Notes: generated by a model not told the origin, from the sequence alone. DNA of 64,000 bases from CAVWQV01 sp963757115 (GCA_963757115.1 CAVWQV010000007.1:62001-126000); one strand, 5' to 3'. Positions 1 to 8,595 are shown, numbered from the stretch's first letter. A program made the numbers and translations.

Positions 1-1
1 G

Positions 2-433
2 ATGTGCTCGCTGATTCGGCGCGGCTGCGCCACGGCCGCCGTGCTCAGGTTAAATGAAAAGGCTGACGCACAAACCGCAGATCTGGTGGTGATCCCGCAC
101 GCGACGGGCGTGGGCGTCGTCGAGCAGGCGAACATCGCGCCCGCGCTTTGCTCCGCGCTGCATCAGGCCTGGGAGGATGGCGACCTCGTGGGCTTCGCTC
201 GCGTGCGGGACCTGCTCGACCCCTTGCACTCGGCGCTGTTCGCAGAGACCAACCCGATCCCGCTGAAGGCCGCATTGGCGGAGCTCTTGCTCTGCTCGGA
301 CGAGCTGCGGCTGCCGCTCACCCGCCGCACCGCTGCAACGCGCGATCGCCTCGCGCAGGTGCTGCCGAACCTCATGATTGCAGAGGAGCACGCTGCCACG
401 ATGCCGCAGGTCGGCGCAGTCGTCTCCGCATAG
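2..433 (+). pseudogene. dapA 3' remnant (4-hydroxy-tetrahydrodipicolinate synthase C-terminus)
   Basis: The reading frame ending at 433 resembles the C-terminal helices of DapA-family lyases. Seen features are an ANIAPALCSALHQAW segment, then a RVRDLLDPLHSALFAETNPIPLKAAL-like stretch ending in RLPLT. In the family the ETNPIPVK motif lies in the last 60-70 residues. Upstream of about base 90 the frame no longer looks like DapA: the expected catalytic Lys barrel strands are absent, and the GGxGxISV motif has become ATGVGVVEQ. I read this as a truncated or decayed copy, cut by the window edge. An intact gene with a frameshift just upstream is the alternative. Confidence 0.5.
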
Positions 434-512
434 GATGGTCCATGTCCTACCGCGCCCTGGCGGCGCATCACTTCGCGGACATGCCTTCGCGATCGAGGAC
501 AACCTCGCCTTG

Positions 513-914
513 ATGCGATGGGCCGCCCTTGTCTCTTCCATGGGCTACCGCGTGGTCGTCAACCTCGGTTACGCCGGTTGCGACGAGGTCATCGAAGTTT
601 TCCTCGATCCCATCCCGTCGCCGGCCTTCATCATCCAGCAAACCGAGTCCGGCGTCGTGCTGGTTGATCGACTTGGCATGACCCTCCGGTTCGCCAAATT
701 AACGGACGTGCTGCTGGCGATGGTTCCGCTGGGGAAAGTAGCAAGGCGCGAGGTCCTGCGGGCGAGCAGACCGCCGTGGCTCCCGGTAATCTCGAGCCGG
801 ACGCACACTCTTCTGGGCGGCGCGTGGCGGTGTGCCCGGCGCATTGCTGGGCGGAGCCGGCGCGGAGGTGAAGCCGGCCGGCCGCAGGATTACGCCCGGC
901 ACCGTACAAAGTAG
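513..914 (+). CDS. hypothetical protein
   Basis: A possible 133-residue protein starting at ATG 513. The first 85 residues look protein-like, alternating hydrophobic and charged segments (for example DEVIEVFLDPIPSPAFIIQQ). The tail from about residue 90 is Arg-rich and resembles out-of-frame translation of high-GC DNA. I recognise no family. It lies between the dapA remnant and uppP without overlap. It may be a degenerate or frameshifted gene. Confidence 0.3.
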   Translation: MRWAALVSSMGYRVVVNLGYAGCDEVIEVFLDPIPSPAFIIQQTESGVVLVDRLGMTLRFAKLTDVLLAMVPLGKVARREVLRASRPPWLPVISSRTHTLLGGAWRCARRIAGRSRRGGEAGRPQDYARHRTK

Positions 915-1020
915 TTCCGGCGTTCGACCGAACCAGAGTACACCGCACGCGGGGGTTGCCAAGCAGTGTCGTTTTTTGCGAGGAACGCCCCGCCCACAGC
1001 AGGCCGGAGCCGCCGAGCGC

Positions 1021-1869
1021 ATGACTACCCTGCAAGCGATCGTCATCGCCATCCTCCAGGGTGCGACCGAGCTGTTTCCGGTGAGCAGCCTGGGACACGC
1101 CGTTGTGCTGCCCCCGCTGCTCGGCTGGTCCATCGATCAACGGTCGCCGGCGTTTCTGCCGTTCCTGGTGATGCTGCATCTCGGCACGGCGATAGCCTTG
1201 CTGCTTTACTTTTGGCGCGACTGGTGGGCGCTGCTGACCGGGGTGCTGGGCCTCGGGCCGCGCTACCGGGTCGGCCAGAGCCGGCGCCTGCTGCTTCTTA
1301 TCGTGATCGCGACTATCCCGGCTGTGGTGATCGGGTTCCTGTTCGAGAAGCCGTTGCGCAGCCTGTTCGGCACTCCCCTCGTCGCGGCCGCCTTCCTGGT
1401 CGTCAACGGCCTCCTGCTGCTGTTCGGCGAACGGCTGCGCCGGCGCAACGCCGAGCACGGCGCGCTGTCGTCCATCACCATGTTCGATTCGGTCATGATC
1501 GGCTGCTGGCAATGCACGGCGCTGATCCCGGGTATTTCGCGCTCCGGCGCGACGATTGTCGGCGGCCTGCTGCGCGGCATCGACCACGGGGGGGCCGCGC
1601 ATTTCTCCTTTTTGATTGCAACCCCCATCATCCTCGGCGCCACCGCCCTGGAAGTGCCGAAGCTCCTGCACGAAAGCATCCCAGCCGGGGTGTTCGAGCT
1701 GTCGCTGGCCGCGGCCGTGATCGCCGGCGTGACCGCATTCGCGAGCACGGCCTTCCTGATGCGCTATTTCCGGTCCCACGACGCTTGGGCGCTGAACCCG
1801 TTCGCCTATTATTGCCTGGTGTTCGGGCTTGGCAGCCTCGCACTGCTGACGTTCGTCATCGGGGCCTGA
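1021..1869 (+). CDS. uppP: undecaprenyl-diphosphatase UppP/BacA
   Basis: Integral membrane phosphatase that converts undecaprenyl diphosphate to the monophosphate, recycling the lipid carrier for peptidoglycan and other envelope polymers. The 282-residue protein has the two diagnostic family motifs: GATELFPVSSLGH near residues 14-26, which supplies the acidic and His catalytic residues, and PGISRSGAT near 170-178, with the catalytic Arg. About eight hydrophobic segments are visible. The ATG at 1021 puts these motifs at the normal distance from the N-terminus; longer upstream readings are Arg/Pro-rich and not credible. The stop is followed after two bases by the GTG of the next gene, so the two are probably co-transcribed. 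Confidence 0.93.
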   Translation: MTTLQAIVIAILQGATELFPVSSLGHAVVLPPLLGWSIDQRSPAFLPFLVMLHLGTAIALLLYFWRDWWALLTGVLGLGPRYRVGQSRRLLLLIVIATIPAVVIGFLFEKPLRSLFGTPLVAAAFLVVNGLLLLFGERLRRRNAEHGALSSITMFDSVMIGCWQCTALIPGISRSGATIVGGLLRGIDHGGAAHFSFLIATPIILGATALEVPKLLHESIPAGVFELSLAAAVIAGVTAFASTAFLMRYFRSHDAWALNPFAYYCLVFGLGSLALLTFVIGA

Positions 1870-1871
1870 CA

Positions 1872-3050
1872 GTGGCCGATGGCGGGCCGCTCGCTGGCAT
1901 CCGGGTGATCGACCTGACTACCGTCGTGCTCGGACCGTTCGCGACCCAGCTCCTCGGCGACATGGGGGCAGACGTCATCAAGGTGGAAACGCCCGAGGGC
2001 GACCACACGCGCCAGATCGGACCCGCGCGCTCGCCCGCCATGGGCGCCTATTTCATGATGTTGAACCGCAACAAGCGGAGCGTGGTGCTCGATCTCAAGA
2101 AGGCCTTGCCGCGCGCGGCGCTCGGCCGATTGATCGAAGGTGCCGACGTAGTGATGCACAACATGCGGCTGGGTGCCGCGACCCGGCTCGGGCTCGACTA
2201 CGCGAGCCTCCGCGCGCGCAATGAGCGGGTAATTCTCGCTTGCGCGAGCGGCTTCCGCAAAGGCAGCTCCCTGCAGGACACCCCGGCCTACGACGACCTC
2301 ATCCAGGGGCTCACCGGCACCGCCTCGCTCAATGCGGGGCCGGATGGCGCGCCGCGCTATCTCCCGACGGTCGCCGCCGACAAGGTGAGCGGGCATATGC
2401 TCGCCTCCATGGTGGGTTTCGCGTTGTTCCACCGCGAGCGCACCGGCGAGGGCCAGGAGGTCCACGTGCCGATGATGGAGACGATGCTGAACTTCATGCT
2501 GGTCGAGCACATGTGGGGCGCCACCTTGGGCGAACCCGAGCTCGGCATGGGCTATCCGCGGATGCTGACGCCTCACCGCCGGCCGTACCGCACCAAGGAT
2601 GGCTTCATCTCGGTGATCGCCGTGAGCGACGCGCATTGGGCACGCATCTTCGAGGCGATCGGCCGGCCGGAACTGCTCGCCGATCCGCGTTTCTCCAGCA
2701 TCGGTGCGCGTTCGGCGAACATCGACGCCTGCTACGGGACGCTCACCGAGGGGCTGCCGTCCCGCACTACGGCCGAGTGGCTCGCACTACTAAGTGCGGC
2801 CGACATCCCGTGCGGCGAGGCCAATACCCTGCCCGGGCTGCTGGAAGACGACTATTTGCGGGAAACCGGGTTCTTCCAGAATGCCGAGCATCCGACGGAG
2901 GGGCCGATAGTCGTGACCGCCATCCCGGCCGCGTTGTCCGCTTCCCCCGGTTCGATCCGGCGCTTGCCGCCGCGCCTCGGGGAGCACACGGATGAGGTGC
3001 TGCGGCAGGCAGGGTATCAGGACGACGAAATCGCGGAGATCGTGGCGTGA
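1872..3050 (+). CDS. CaiB/BaiF family CoA transferase
   Basis: Class III CoA transferase of 392 residues. The N-terminal motif IRVIDLTTVVLGPFATQLLGDMGADVIKVE is the family signature. The Asp following Tyr in TPAYDDLIQG (about residue 141) matches the catalytic Asp that forms the acyl anhydride intermediate. The C-terminal region keeps the RPYRTKDGF and RPELLADPRF elements. The substrate acid cannot be read from sequence. Start GTG 1872 lies two bases after the uppP stop, and the end overlaps the next gene by 4 bases (GTGA), so this is the middle gene of a tight operon. Confidence 0.9.
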   Translation: MADGGPLAGIRVIDLTTVVLGPFATQLLGDMGADVIKVETPEGDHTRQIGPARSPAMGAYFMMLNRNKRSVVLDLKKALPRAALGRLIEGADVVMHNMRLGAATRLGLDYASLRARNERVILACASGFRKGSSLQDTPAYDDLIQGLTGTASLNAGPDGAPRYLPTVAADKVSGHMLASMVGFALFHRERTGEGQEVHVPMMETMLNFMLVEHMWGATLGEPELGMGYPRMLTPHRRPYRTKDGFISVIAVSDAHWARIFEAIGRPELLADPRFSSIGARSANIDACYGTLTEGLPSRTTAEWLALLSAADIPCGEANTLPGLLEDDYLRETGFFQNAEHPTEGPIVVTAIPAALSASPGSIRRLPPRLGEHTDEVLRQAGYQDDEIAEIVA

Positions 3051-3829
3051 GCCGATGGGCGCGGCGGTTCCTCTTTGGGGCCGCGGCTGCGTTGCTCGCC
3101 GGGGCCGCCCAAATCCCCCTTGCAGCCACGCCGATCTCGCGGATGGACCTCCCCTGGTGGCGCGCCCGGCACGAAGCGGTGCTCGAGCGCATCCGGCAGC
3201 GCCCCGCGAGGCTGATCCTCCTCGGCAACTCGATCACGCAGGACTGGGAACGCGCGGGGCCGCCAGACTGGGCCGACTTCCGGCCCGGCTGGCAGCGGTT
3301 CTATGGTGATCGCGACGCCGTCAACATGGGCTTTACCGGCGACACAACGGCCAATCTGCTGTGGCGCATCGACAACGGCGAGGTCGACGGGATCGCGCCG
3401 AAGGTCGCGGTCATCCTCATTGGCGCCAACAATCTTGGCCGGCTCCACTGGTCGGCCGCCGACACGGTGGCAGGGATCGAGGCGGACGTCGCCGCGGTCC
3501 GCCGCCGACTGCCGGCAACCAAGATCATCCTGCTGAGCGTGTTGCCGAGCGACCGCTCCGCTTGGGCCACGGAAACCACGGGCGAAATCAATCGCGGGCT
3601 GCAGCAGCGCTTCGGCGGCGGCATCGTCCCCGACGTGATTTACCTCGACGTCACTGGGGTGTTCATGCGCGACGGCCGGCTCGACCGGGACCTGTTCCTC
3701 GACCCCAAGATGACGCCGCCCCGCCCGCCCCTGCATCCCTCGGCCGAAGGGCAGGCTAGGTTGGCGGCCGCGATCGAGCCGACCCTGGCGCGCCTCATGG
3801 GCGACCAGGAGCGCAGCGCCAGCCGCTGA
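3047..3829 (+). CDS. exported SGNH/GDSL-family hydrolase (PAF-acetylhydrolase-like)
   Basis: A 260-residue putative secreted esterase. A basic, then hydrophobic N-terminus with an AxA-like site near residue 27 suggests a signal peptide. SGNH blocks are visible: LILLGNSIT with the nucleophile Ser62 (block I), NMGFTGDTTANLLWRI (block II, Gly), ILIGANNL with Asn near 128 (block III) and PPLHPSAEG with His230 (block V). The Asp usually three residues before the catalytic His is Pro here, in a DPKMTPPRPPLHPS context that I take as a subfamily variant. It starts at a GTG overlapping the CaiB stop and ends tail-to-tail with the cinA-like gene. The substrate is unknown. Confidence 0.82.
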   Translation: MSRWARRFLFGAAAALLAGAAQIPLAATPISRMDLPWWRARHEAVLERIRQRPARLILLGNSITQDWERAGPPDWADFRPGWQRFYGDRDAVNMGFTGDTTANLLWRIDNGEVDGIAPKVAVILIGANNLGRLHWSAADTVAGIEADVAAVRRRLPATKIILLSVLPSDRSAWATETTGEINRGLQQRFGGGIVPDVIYLDVTGVFMRDGRLDRDLFLDPKMTPPRPPLHPSAEGQARLAAAIEPTLARLMGDQERSASR

Positions 3830-3841
3830 TCTTGTTTGAGA

Positions 3842-4321
3842 TCAGCCGAGGGCTTGTTCCAGCATTTCGAGCACCTCGCGCGCGAAGCGGCGCATGTTGG
3901 CGACCCGATCCTCGCGGCCGGTTTCCAGTGTCGTCGCCCGCTCGGTCGGTCCCGCCAGAGCGAAGCAGGTGTGCCCGGGCTTGTCGCCGTAACGGTTGCC
4001 GGTCGGCCCGGTGGCCCCCGTCTCGCCCACGCCCCAGGTCGCGCCGAGCTTGTCCCGCGCGTGCCGCGCCAGTAATTGCGCGTAGGGCTCCGTCGAGGCC
4101 CGGAGACCCTGCATGGTTGCATCGCTGATGCCGGCGAGCACATCGCGTGCTCCGCGCGTGTAGATCACGCCGCCGCCAAGGAAATACGCCGATGCGCCCG
4201 GTACCGAGAGCAGCGCCGCCGAGACCAGGCCGCCGGTAGAGGATTCGAACACCGCGATCGTTTCACCACGCGCCTTCAGCCGCGCGCCGATCCGCTCCGC
4301 TATGGGCAGCAATTCCTGCAT
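3842..4321 (-). CDS. CinA C-terminal-domain nicotinamide-nucleotide amidohydrolase (PncC-like)
   Basis: A 159-residue stand-alone CinA-C domain protein; the family deamidates NMN to nicotinate mononucleotide in pyridine nucleotide recycling. Seen: AVFESSTGGLVSAALLSVPGASAYF (family signature, normally ESCTGG), then GVIYTR and a glycine-rich GVGETGATGPTGNRYGDKPG loop. The loop differs from the canonical GIAGPGGGT and the Cys is replaced by Ser, so this belongs to a divergent branch and the activity is inferred. ATG 4321 is chosen because the upstream in-frame extension is compositionally random. Convergent with the SGNH hydrolase gene. Confidence 0.82.
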   Translation of the reverse strand: MQELLPIAERIGARLKARGETIAVFESSTGGLVSAALLSVPGASAYFLGGGVIYTRGARDVLAGISDATMQGLRASTEPYAQLLARHARDKLGATWGVGETGATGPTGNRYGDKPGHTCFALAGPTERATTLETGREDRVANMRRFAREVLEMLEQALG

Positions 4322-4608
4322 GGCGTTCACCTTGTGCGCTCGGAGGCAAACGTGGCACGCGCCGCGCGGACGGGCAACGCGCGACACGGCGGTCCTCGGC
4401 GTGTCCTCGCGGCGACGAATTCGCCCCTTCATGCGCGACGACGGCGGGCTCGAGTTCGACGTGATCTGGAGTGGCGACGGCCATCCCCACTGCGAAGTCA
4501 CCCGACCGATGCTCTTGCGCTTCGACCAGGCTCGCCCGCCTTCCAAAATCCGCTCGGCGGCGATACGTTATGATTACGGCCTGAACGTTCAGTTGCTGGA
4601 GGCTTGCA

Positions 4609-4873
4609 TTGAAAACCGCCATCGTGACCGCGCTTGCGCTCGCAGCGCTTGGTCTAGCCTCTCCCGCCAATGCCGTCACCTGCGCCAATGGCGTCTATCG
4701 CGCGGGCTGCGCAGGTCCAAATGGCGCAGCCGTGGCGCGTAAGCCGTTACTCCTATCACCAACCCTACCCTCCGAGCTATTATCATCGACCGCCGGTAAC
4801 ATGTGCCAATGGCCCCTATCGCGCGGGCTGCGCGGGTCCAAACGGCGCGGCAGTCGTGCGTAAACCTTACTGA
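4609..4873 (+). pseudogene. small exported two-repeat protein, single-base frameshift
   Basis: The N-terminus MKTAIVTALALAALGLASPANA is a clear signal peptide with an AxA cleavage site. It is followed by VTCANGVYRAGCAGPNGAAV and, about 25 residues later but in the next frame, a near-identical VTCANGPYRAGCAGPNGAAV ending in RKPY and a stop at 4873. Removing one T from the TT at 4747-4748 joins both halves into one protein of about 87 residues with a Tyr/Pro/His-rich linker. The repeat with paired Cys resembles small secreted proteins common in Rhizobiales. As read, the frame runs to 4863 with a garbled second half. Its function is unknown. Confidence 0.6.
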
Positions 4874-4950
4874 TGGCCCAACCGGTGCAGCGCGATTATT
4901 CGCGATCAGGCTTGCGACAGACTGCTGCAGCGGCAAAACGATTGCCTAGG

Positions 4951-5481
4951 TCAATGGTCGGACAATCGGTCCATCAACGCGAGCAGCACGCCAAGAACGC
5001 CAATCCCCAACATGATAGCCAGCTGCCACATAGCATCAGCCTTTTGAACCCTGTCGATGTACACGAATGTCTCAAGGATCTGGACAGCGGCGATCGCGGC
5101 CGACAAGGGAACTAGCGTCAGTTTCACCTTGCCGAGCTCCAGCCAGGCAAGGTCGGATTTGCTCGCGCCGCCGAACGCAGAATCAATGAAGTTCACCCAC
5201 CCTGACAGCATCACGGTCAGCAGCAGATTGCCCACGAACGCCAGATCGATCAGCTTCAGAGCTGTCAAAATGGTTTCGTTGACGTCCATGGACAGGATGC
5301 GCGGGATCGCGACGATGAGCGTTTGCGCGAACTTCACAATGAGCATGAGCAATGCCGCCATCAGCCCGATGTAGAGCGGCGCGAGAAGCCACCGGGACGC
5401 GAACACCGTTTTCCCCGTGCTCCATCGGCCTCGCCCGGCGAGTTCCTGGTCTCGTTCCCGCCCGAAACTCACGTCGGCCAT
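4951..5481 (-). CDS. YqhA/UPF0114 family inner-membrane protein
   Basis: A 176-residue membrane protein with three to four hydrophobic segments. The segments LAPLYIGLMAALLMLIVKF, IDLAFVGNLLLTVMLSGWVNFID, VKLTLVPLSAAIAAVQILETF and MWQLAIMLGIGVLGVLLALMDRL match the layout of the YqhA family, including a conserved LDLxxxGNLLxxVxxSGYEnFV-like motif. The biochemical role of the family is not established. It is a single-gene unit facing the two-repeat secreted protein. Confidence 0.85.
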   Translation of the reverse strand: MADVSFGRERDQELAGRGRWSTGKTVFASRWLLAPLYIGLMAALLMLIVKFAQTLIVAIPRILSMDVNETILTALKLIDLAFVGNLLLTVMLSGWVNFIDSAFGGASKSDLAWLELGKVKLTLVPLSAAIAAVQILETFVYIDRVQKADAMWQLAIMLGIGVLGVLLALMDRLSDH

Positions 5482-6133
5482 CGTTCGCTTGAATTCACAA
5501 GGTCAGGCCGACTGCCCAGATCGGCCTCCACTTTCACGTGCGTGCCCGGTCTGTGGCGGCGGACATGGTCAGCCGGCGACCCACGGACGCGGTAGGATTC
5601 CCGGTTGCGTAAGTCTGCGATCGTTCCTGCCTCCGGCACGGATTTGCACAGGGACGTGAATGCCACGAAAACGCCCGCCGCAGTAGCCTAGCCGCCGGAG
5701 GGTCAGTGCAGAACCAGACGATCGGCCCGAGCGCGAGATGTGGACCAGCCCGCGACGCCGAGACGGTTCCAGGGCTCGCGCTGAGGAGTAGCGATTGGCC
5801 TCGCCCATGGAACCCATGCTCACAATAAGATTTATTCCAACCGTAAACCGTGCCAACATCGCTCGCCAAAAGTGGCAAGAATGCTGACTAATCAAAAAAG
5901 AGACGCCGGCTCGTTGCCGAGCCGGCGCAAGTTGGTTGAAGCTGTGAAAGGTCCGATCCAAACCCAGCTTCGAGGGCTACATACCTTAAAGCCCCTCTGG
6001 GGTCGCATCACGGGAGGCGGAGGTTGAATCACAACAAGTTTAGGTTGTTGAGATCGCCACCCCACACAACTGTCACTGGCGCGGAGCCCAGCTCGATTGT
6101 CGCCGGCGCTTGTCAGTAGCAGCCAGGGGGTGA
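5482..6133. other. 650-base region without a recognisable gene
   Basis: No frame here has protein-like composition or family motifs on either strand; the short open frames are Arg/Ser/Pro-rich. The only clear structure is the minus-strand terminator-like hairpin at 5893-5927. The stretch may hold a decayed gene or a small RNA ending at that hairpin. Confidence 0.5.
5893..5927 (-). terminator. intrinsic terminator (minus strand)
   Basis: A perfect 10-bp inverted repeat, CGCCGGCTCG (5904-5913) and CGAGCCGGCG (5918-5927), with a TTGC loop. Read on the minus strand it is followed by TCTCTTTTTTG, giving a classical stem plus U-tract. No minus-strand gene precedes it within 200 bases, so the transcript it ends is unidentified. 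Confidence 0.65.
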
Positions 6134-6502
6134 GTGTGTCCGGCCTCCGCCCGCGAGCGCCCCCGAGCCGAACCCCAAGCCCAGGCGCTTAATCAAGGAG
6201 GCTACCGATTCGTTCCGCCCACTCTTCTGGTTTTGGTCAGCGGTCTCGTTCTGATTGCGTGTACACAGCGACCCTTGCCGTTTCCTCCAATCCCTGCGCC
6301 CCAGGCGGAGGAGGTCCCGGCTCCCCCAGTCTGGTACACCCCCTTGATCTGGCAGCCCGGACACTACGACTGGGACGGAAGCCACTATGTCTGGAGCAAG
6401 GGAGAATGGACGGACAAGGCGGGGAAGGGCACGCTTTGGCAGGACGGCTATTGGGAGCAACAGGGGGACAATTACGTCTGGGTCCGCGGACACTGGTTAT
6501 AG
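6134..6502 (+). CDS. small lipoprotein with tandem YxWxxGxW motifs
   Basis: A hydrophobic segment LLVLVSGLVLIAC ends in a lipobox (LIAC), so the product is probably a lipoprotein. The mature part is Pro-rich, then holds three motifs of aromatic type: WQPGHYDWDGSHYVWSKGEW, GTLWQDGYWEQQGDNY and VWVRGHW. This resembles YXWGXW-repeat proteins, which are small envelope proteins of unknown function. The exact start is uncertain: GTG 6134 gives 122 residues, but a strong AAGGAGG at about 6195-6201 suggests a start nearer the hydrophobic segment. A stand-alone gene. Confidence 0.6.
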   Translation: MCPASARERPRAEPQAQALNQGGYRFVPPTLLVLVSGLVLIACTQRPLPFPPIPAPQAEEVPAPPVWYTPLIWQPGHYDWDGSHYVWSKGEWTDKAGKGTLWQDGYWEQQGDNYVWVRGHWL

Positions 6503-6558
6503 TTCCTACATTCGTCTAACCCCCGAGCCCGCGGGCGGGGCCGGAATGTCGAGCTGAA

Positions 6559-7680
6559 TTGCCGAATCACTTCCGGAAAAGCGAGAAAACCAGCGTGGTA
6601 GCCAGATATCGAGCCCTGGAGCGAGCCGGCCGAAGGCTGCGGCTGTTCGTCGCCGGGCTGGTTACCGTGGCCCCAGGTGGCGCTCCGCAGGCCGGCACCA
6701 CGCCGGCGCATGTTGCCCTCGTCATTGGCAATAGCATTTACAGCGCCATGCCGGCGCTCCCGGGGTGCCGAGTATCCGCGCATAGCATTGCGGCAGCGCT
6801 ACAACGCGCGGGCTTCGCCGTCACCGAGCGATATGATCTAAGCAACGGTGAGATGTCGGGCGTTGCGGCGGATCTGGTCGGGCAGGTTGCCGGAGCACCG
6901 GGCGGGACGGCGGTAGTTTACGTATGCGGCTACGCGGTCACCTACGGTGGCAGGAATTTCCTGCTGCCAACGTCGGCCAATCTCGAACGCGACACGGACG
7001 CTCTGACCCAGGGCATTCTGGCCACATCGTTCCGGTCGGCACTGGGGCGAAACGGCGCGTCGGCTCTCGTGCTTCTCGACACGGTCGCTTCGCCCAACGC
7101 AGGCTCAGCGAGCCTGCAGACGACGGCGCTGCAACCGATGCCGGGGATCGCCTCGGCCATCGCGCTGGAAGGCTCTGCGACCGCCGCGACGCCTTTCGCC
7201 ACTGCAATCGCTCGGGCCCTCGACCAATCTTCCGCGCCAGGCATGAGCGAGGCCAACGCCATCCTTTCCGAGATTGGCCGCACGCTCGCGCAGACGCCCG
7301 GCGTCAAGCTGAGCATGGAGGCGTCGCCCACCCCGGTCTACCTCGCGGGCCGTCCGGCGCCGCCCGCAGGTGCCGGCGCCGTTACAACCGGGTCCGAGTC
7401 GCCCGTGCGAGCTTCCGAGGCGAACGCGCCGCAGGCCGGCGGGTCGGCTGCTCGTCCCGCCGCGGCCCCGGCGCTCCCGGACGAGGAACATATGACGGAG
7501 GACGACCGGCGCAGGGTCCAGACCGCGCTTGCGCATCTTGGCTATTATGACGGCAAGATCGACGGCATATTTGGACCGGATACGCGAGCGGCCATCCGGC
7601 GATTTCAGCACGAGATCGGCGCGCCCATGACCGGACGGCTCGCGGCTGGACAGGCAGACACCCTGCTGGCGCGCGGGTAG
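6559..7680 (+). CDS. caspase-like (peptidase C14 fold) pseudoenzyme with peptidoglycan-binding domain
   Basis: A 373-residue protein with an N-terminal hydrophobic segment, a caspase-like domain (about 50-265), an Ala/Pro linker and a C-terminal PG_binding_1 domain (about 311-372, with LGYYDGKIDGIFGPDTRAAIRRFQ). The fold is indicated by HVALVIGNSIY, VVYVCGYAVTYGGRNFLLPTSA and ALVLLDTVASPN. These align with the usual ALVIGN, YYSGHG...NYLLP and LDACRDNP motifs. The catalytic His is Tyr125 and the catalytic Cys position is Val176 (DTV for DAC), so it should be inactive as a protease. Start TTG 6559 is the longest option; GTG 6595 is possible. It precedes the haem sensor and kinase on the same strand, suggesting a shared signalling role. 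Confidence 0.75.
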   Translation: MPNHFRKSEKTSVVARYRALERAGRRLRLFVAGLVTVAPGGAPQAGTTPAHVALVIGNSIYSAMPALPGCRVSAHSIAAALQRAGFAVTERYDLSNGEMSGVAADLVGQVAGAPGGTAVVYVCGYAVTYGGRNFLLPTSANLERDTDALTQGILATSFRSALGRNGASALVLLDTVASPNAGSASLQTTALQPMPGIASAIALEGSATAATPFATAIARALDQSSAPGMSEANAILSEIGRTLAQTPGVKLSMEASPTPVYLAGRPAPPAGAGAVTTGSESPVRASEANAPQAGGSAARPAAAPALPDEEHMTEDDRRRVQTALAHLGYYDGKIDGIFGPDTRAAIRRFQHEIGAPMTGRLAAGQADTLLARG

Positions 7681-7722
7681 CTCGAGTGGCCGCGCGCGAT
7701 ATGCCGGCCGGTAGGAGGCGGA

Positions 7723-8595
7723 ATGGGCCTGCGTGCGAAATTCAACCTGCTGATGTTGCTGCCGCTCCTGCTGGGTTTGGCCCTGGCGGCCGCATTTTCG
7801 TGGCCGATCGTGTATCGCCAGGCTCGTACGGCGGCGCTGCAGGACGCGGCGATCATGATGGCCGGAGCTTCTGCAATCAGCATCTACACCGACCGCGAGA
7901 TCGCGCCACTGCTCGAAGCGCAGCTCAAGACCCGGTTCCTGCCGCAAAGCATTCCGTTCTGGGCGGCGCAAACGAATTTCCGCAGCGTCACAGCACAATT
8001 CCCAGAGTACACCTTTAAGCAGCCGACGCTGAACCCGACCAATCCGGCGGACCGGCCGACGGACTGGGAGGCCGATATCATCGAGGCGTTCCGCCGCGAT
8101 CCCAAGCGAGCCGATCTCGTCAGCGAAAGAGCAACTCCCGAGGGGCCCGTCCTCACCTATGCCCGGCCAATCAAGGTGAGCGACCCCGGATGCCTGCAAT
8201 GCCATTCGACCCCTGCAGCCGCGCCCCCGACCATGATCGACCTCTATGGCTCGGATAAGGGTTTCGGCTGGAAGCTGGGTGACATCGTCGGAGCTTCGGT
8301 CGTCTCCGTGCCTATGCGCGTCGCGCTCGCGGACGGGATGCAGACATTCGAGTTCCTGCTCGCAGGCTTGGCGGCGATATTCCTGATCGTCTATCTGGCC
8401 ATGAACTTGTTGCTGCAATTCGTCGTGCTGCGGCCGATACGCCGGCTGTCCGCAGTGGCCGACGAAGTCAGCACCGGCAACATGGATGTTCCCGAATACA
8501 AGCCCCGCGGTCGGGACGAAATCGCATCCCTGGCCCAATCCTTCAATCGGATGCGCCGCAGCGTGACGAGCGCGTTGCGCCTCCTCGAACGGTGA
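7723..8595 (+). CDS. membrane haem-c sensor: Tll0287-like (DUF3365) domain plus HAMP
   Basis: A 290-residue membrane receptor. TM1 spans about 8-28 and TM2 about 210-235, bracketing an extracytoplasmic domain with a CxxCH haem-c motif (Cys157, Cys160, His161 in GCLQCHST). The pattern TDREIAPLL...FLPQSIPFWAAQTNF...FKQPTLNPTNPADRPTDWEADII is typical of Tll0287-like/DUF3365 sensor domains. A HAMP domain follows (about 232-285, LRPIRRLSAVADEVSTGNMD...RGRDEIASLAQSFNRM). No output domain is fused. Instead, the next gene, a Ser/Thr kinase, starts in a GTGA overlap with its stop. I infer that it passes a redox or gas-ligand signal to that kinase. Confidence 0.85.
   Translation: MGLRAKFNLLMLLPLLLGLALAAAFSWPIVYRQARTAALQDAAIMMAGASAISIYTDREIAPLLEAQLKTRFLPQSIPFWAAQTNFRSVTAQFPEYTFKQPTLNPTNPADRPTDWEADIIEAFRRDPKRADLVSERATPEGPVLTYARPIKVSDPGCLQCHSTPAAAPPTMIDLYGSDKGFGWKLGDIVGASVVSVPMRVALADGMQTFEFLLAGLAAIFLIVYLAMNLLLQFVVLRPIRRLSAVADEVSTGNMDVPEYKPRGRDEIASLAQSFNRMRRSVTSALRLLER

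Noticed and set aside
4322..4608. N-terminal extension of the CinA-like protein or a separate gene on the plus strand
   Set aside because: The sequence is compositionally random in all frames, and the conserved CinA-C domain starts right after ATG 4321.
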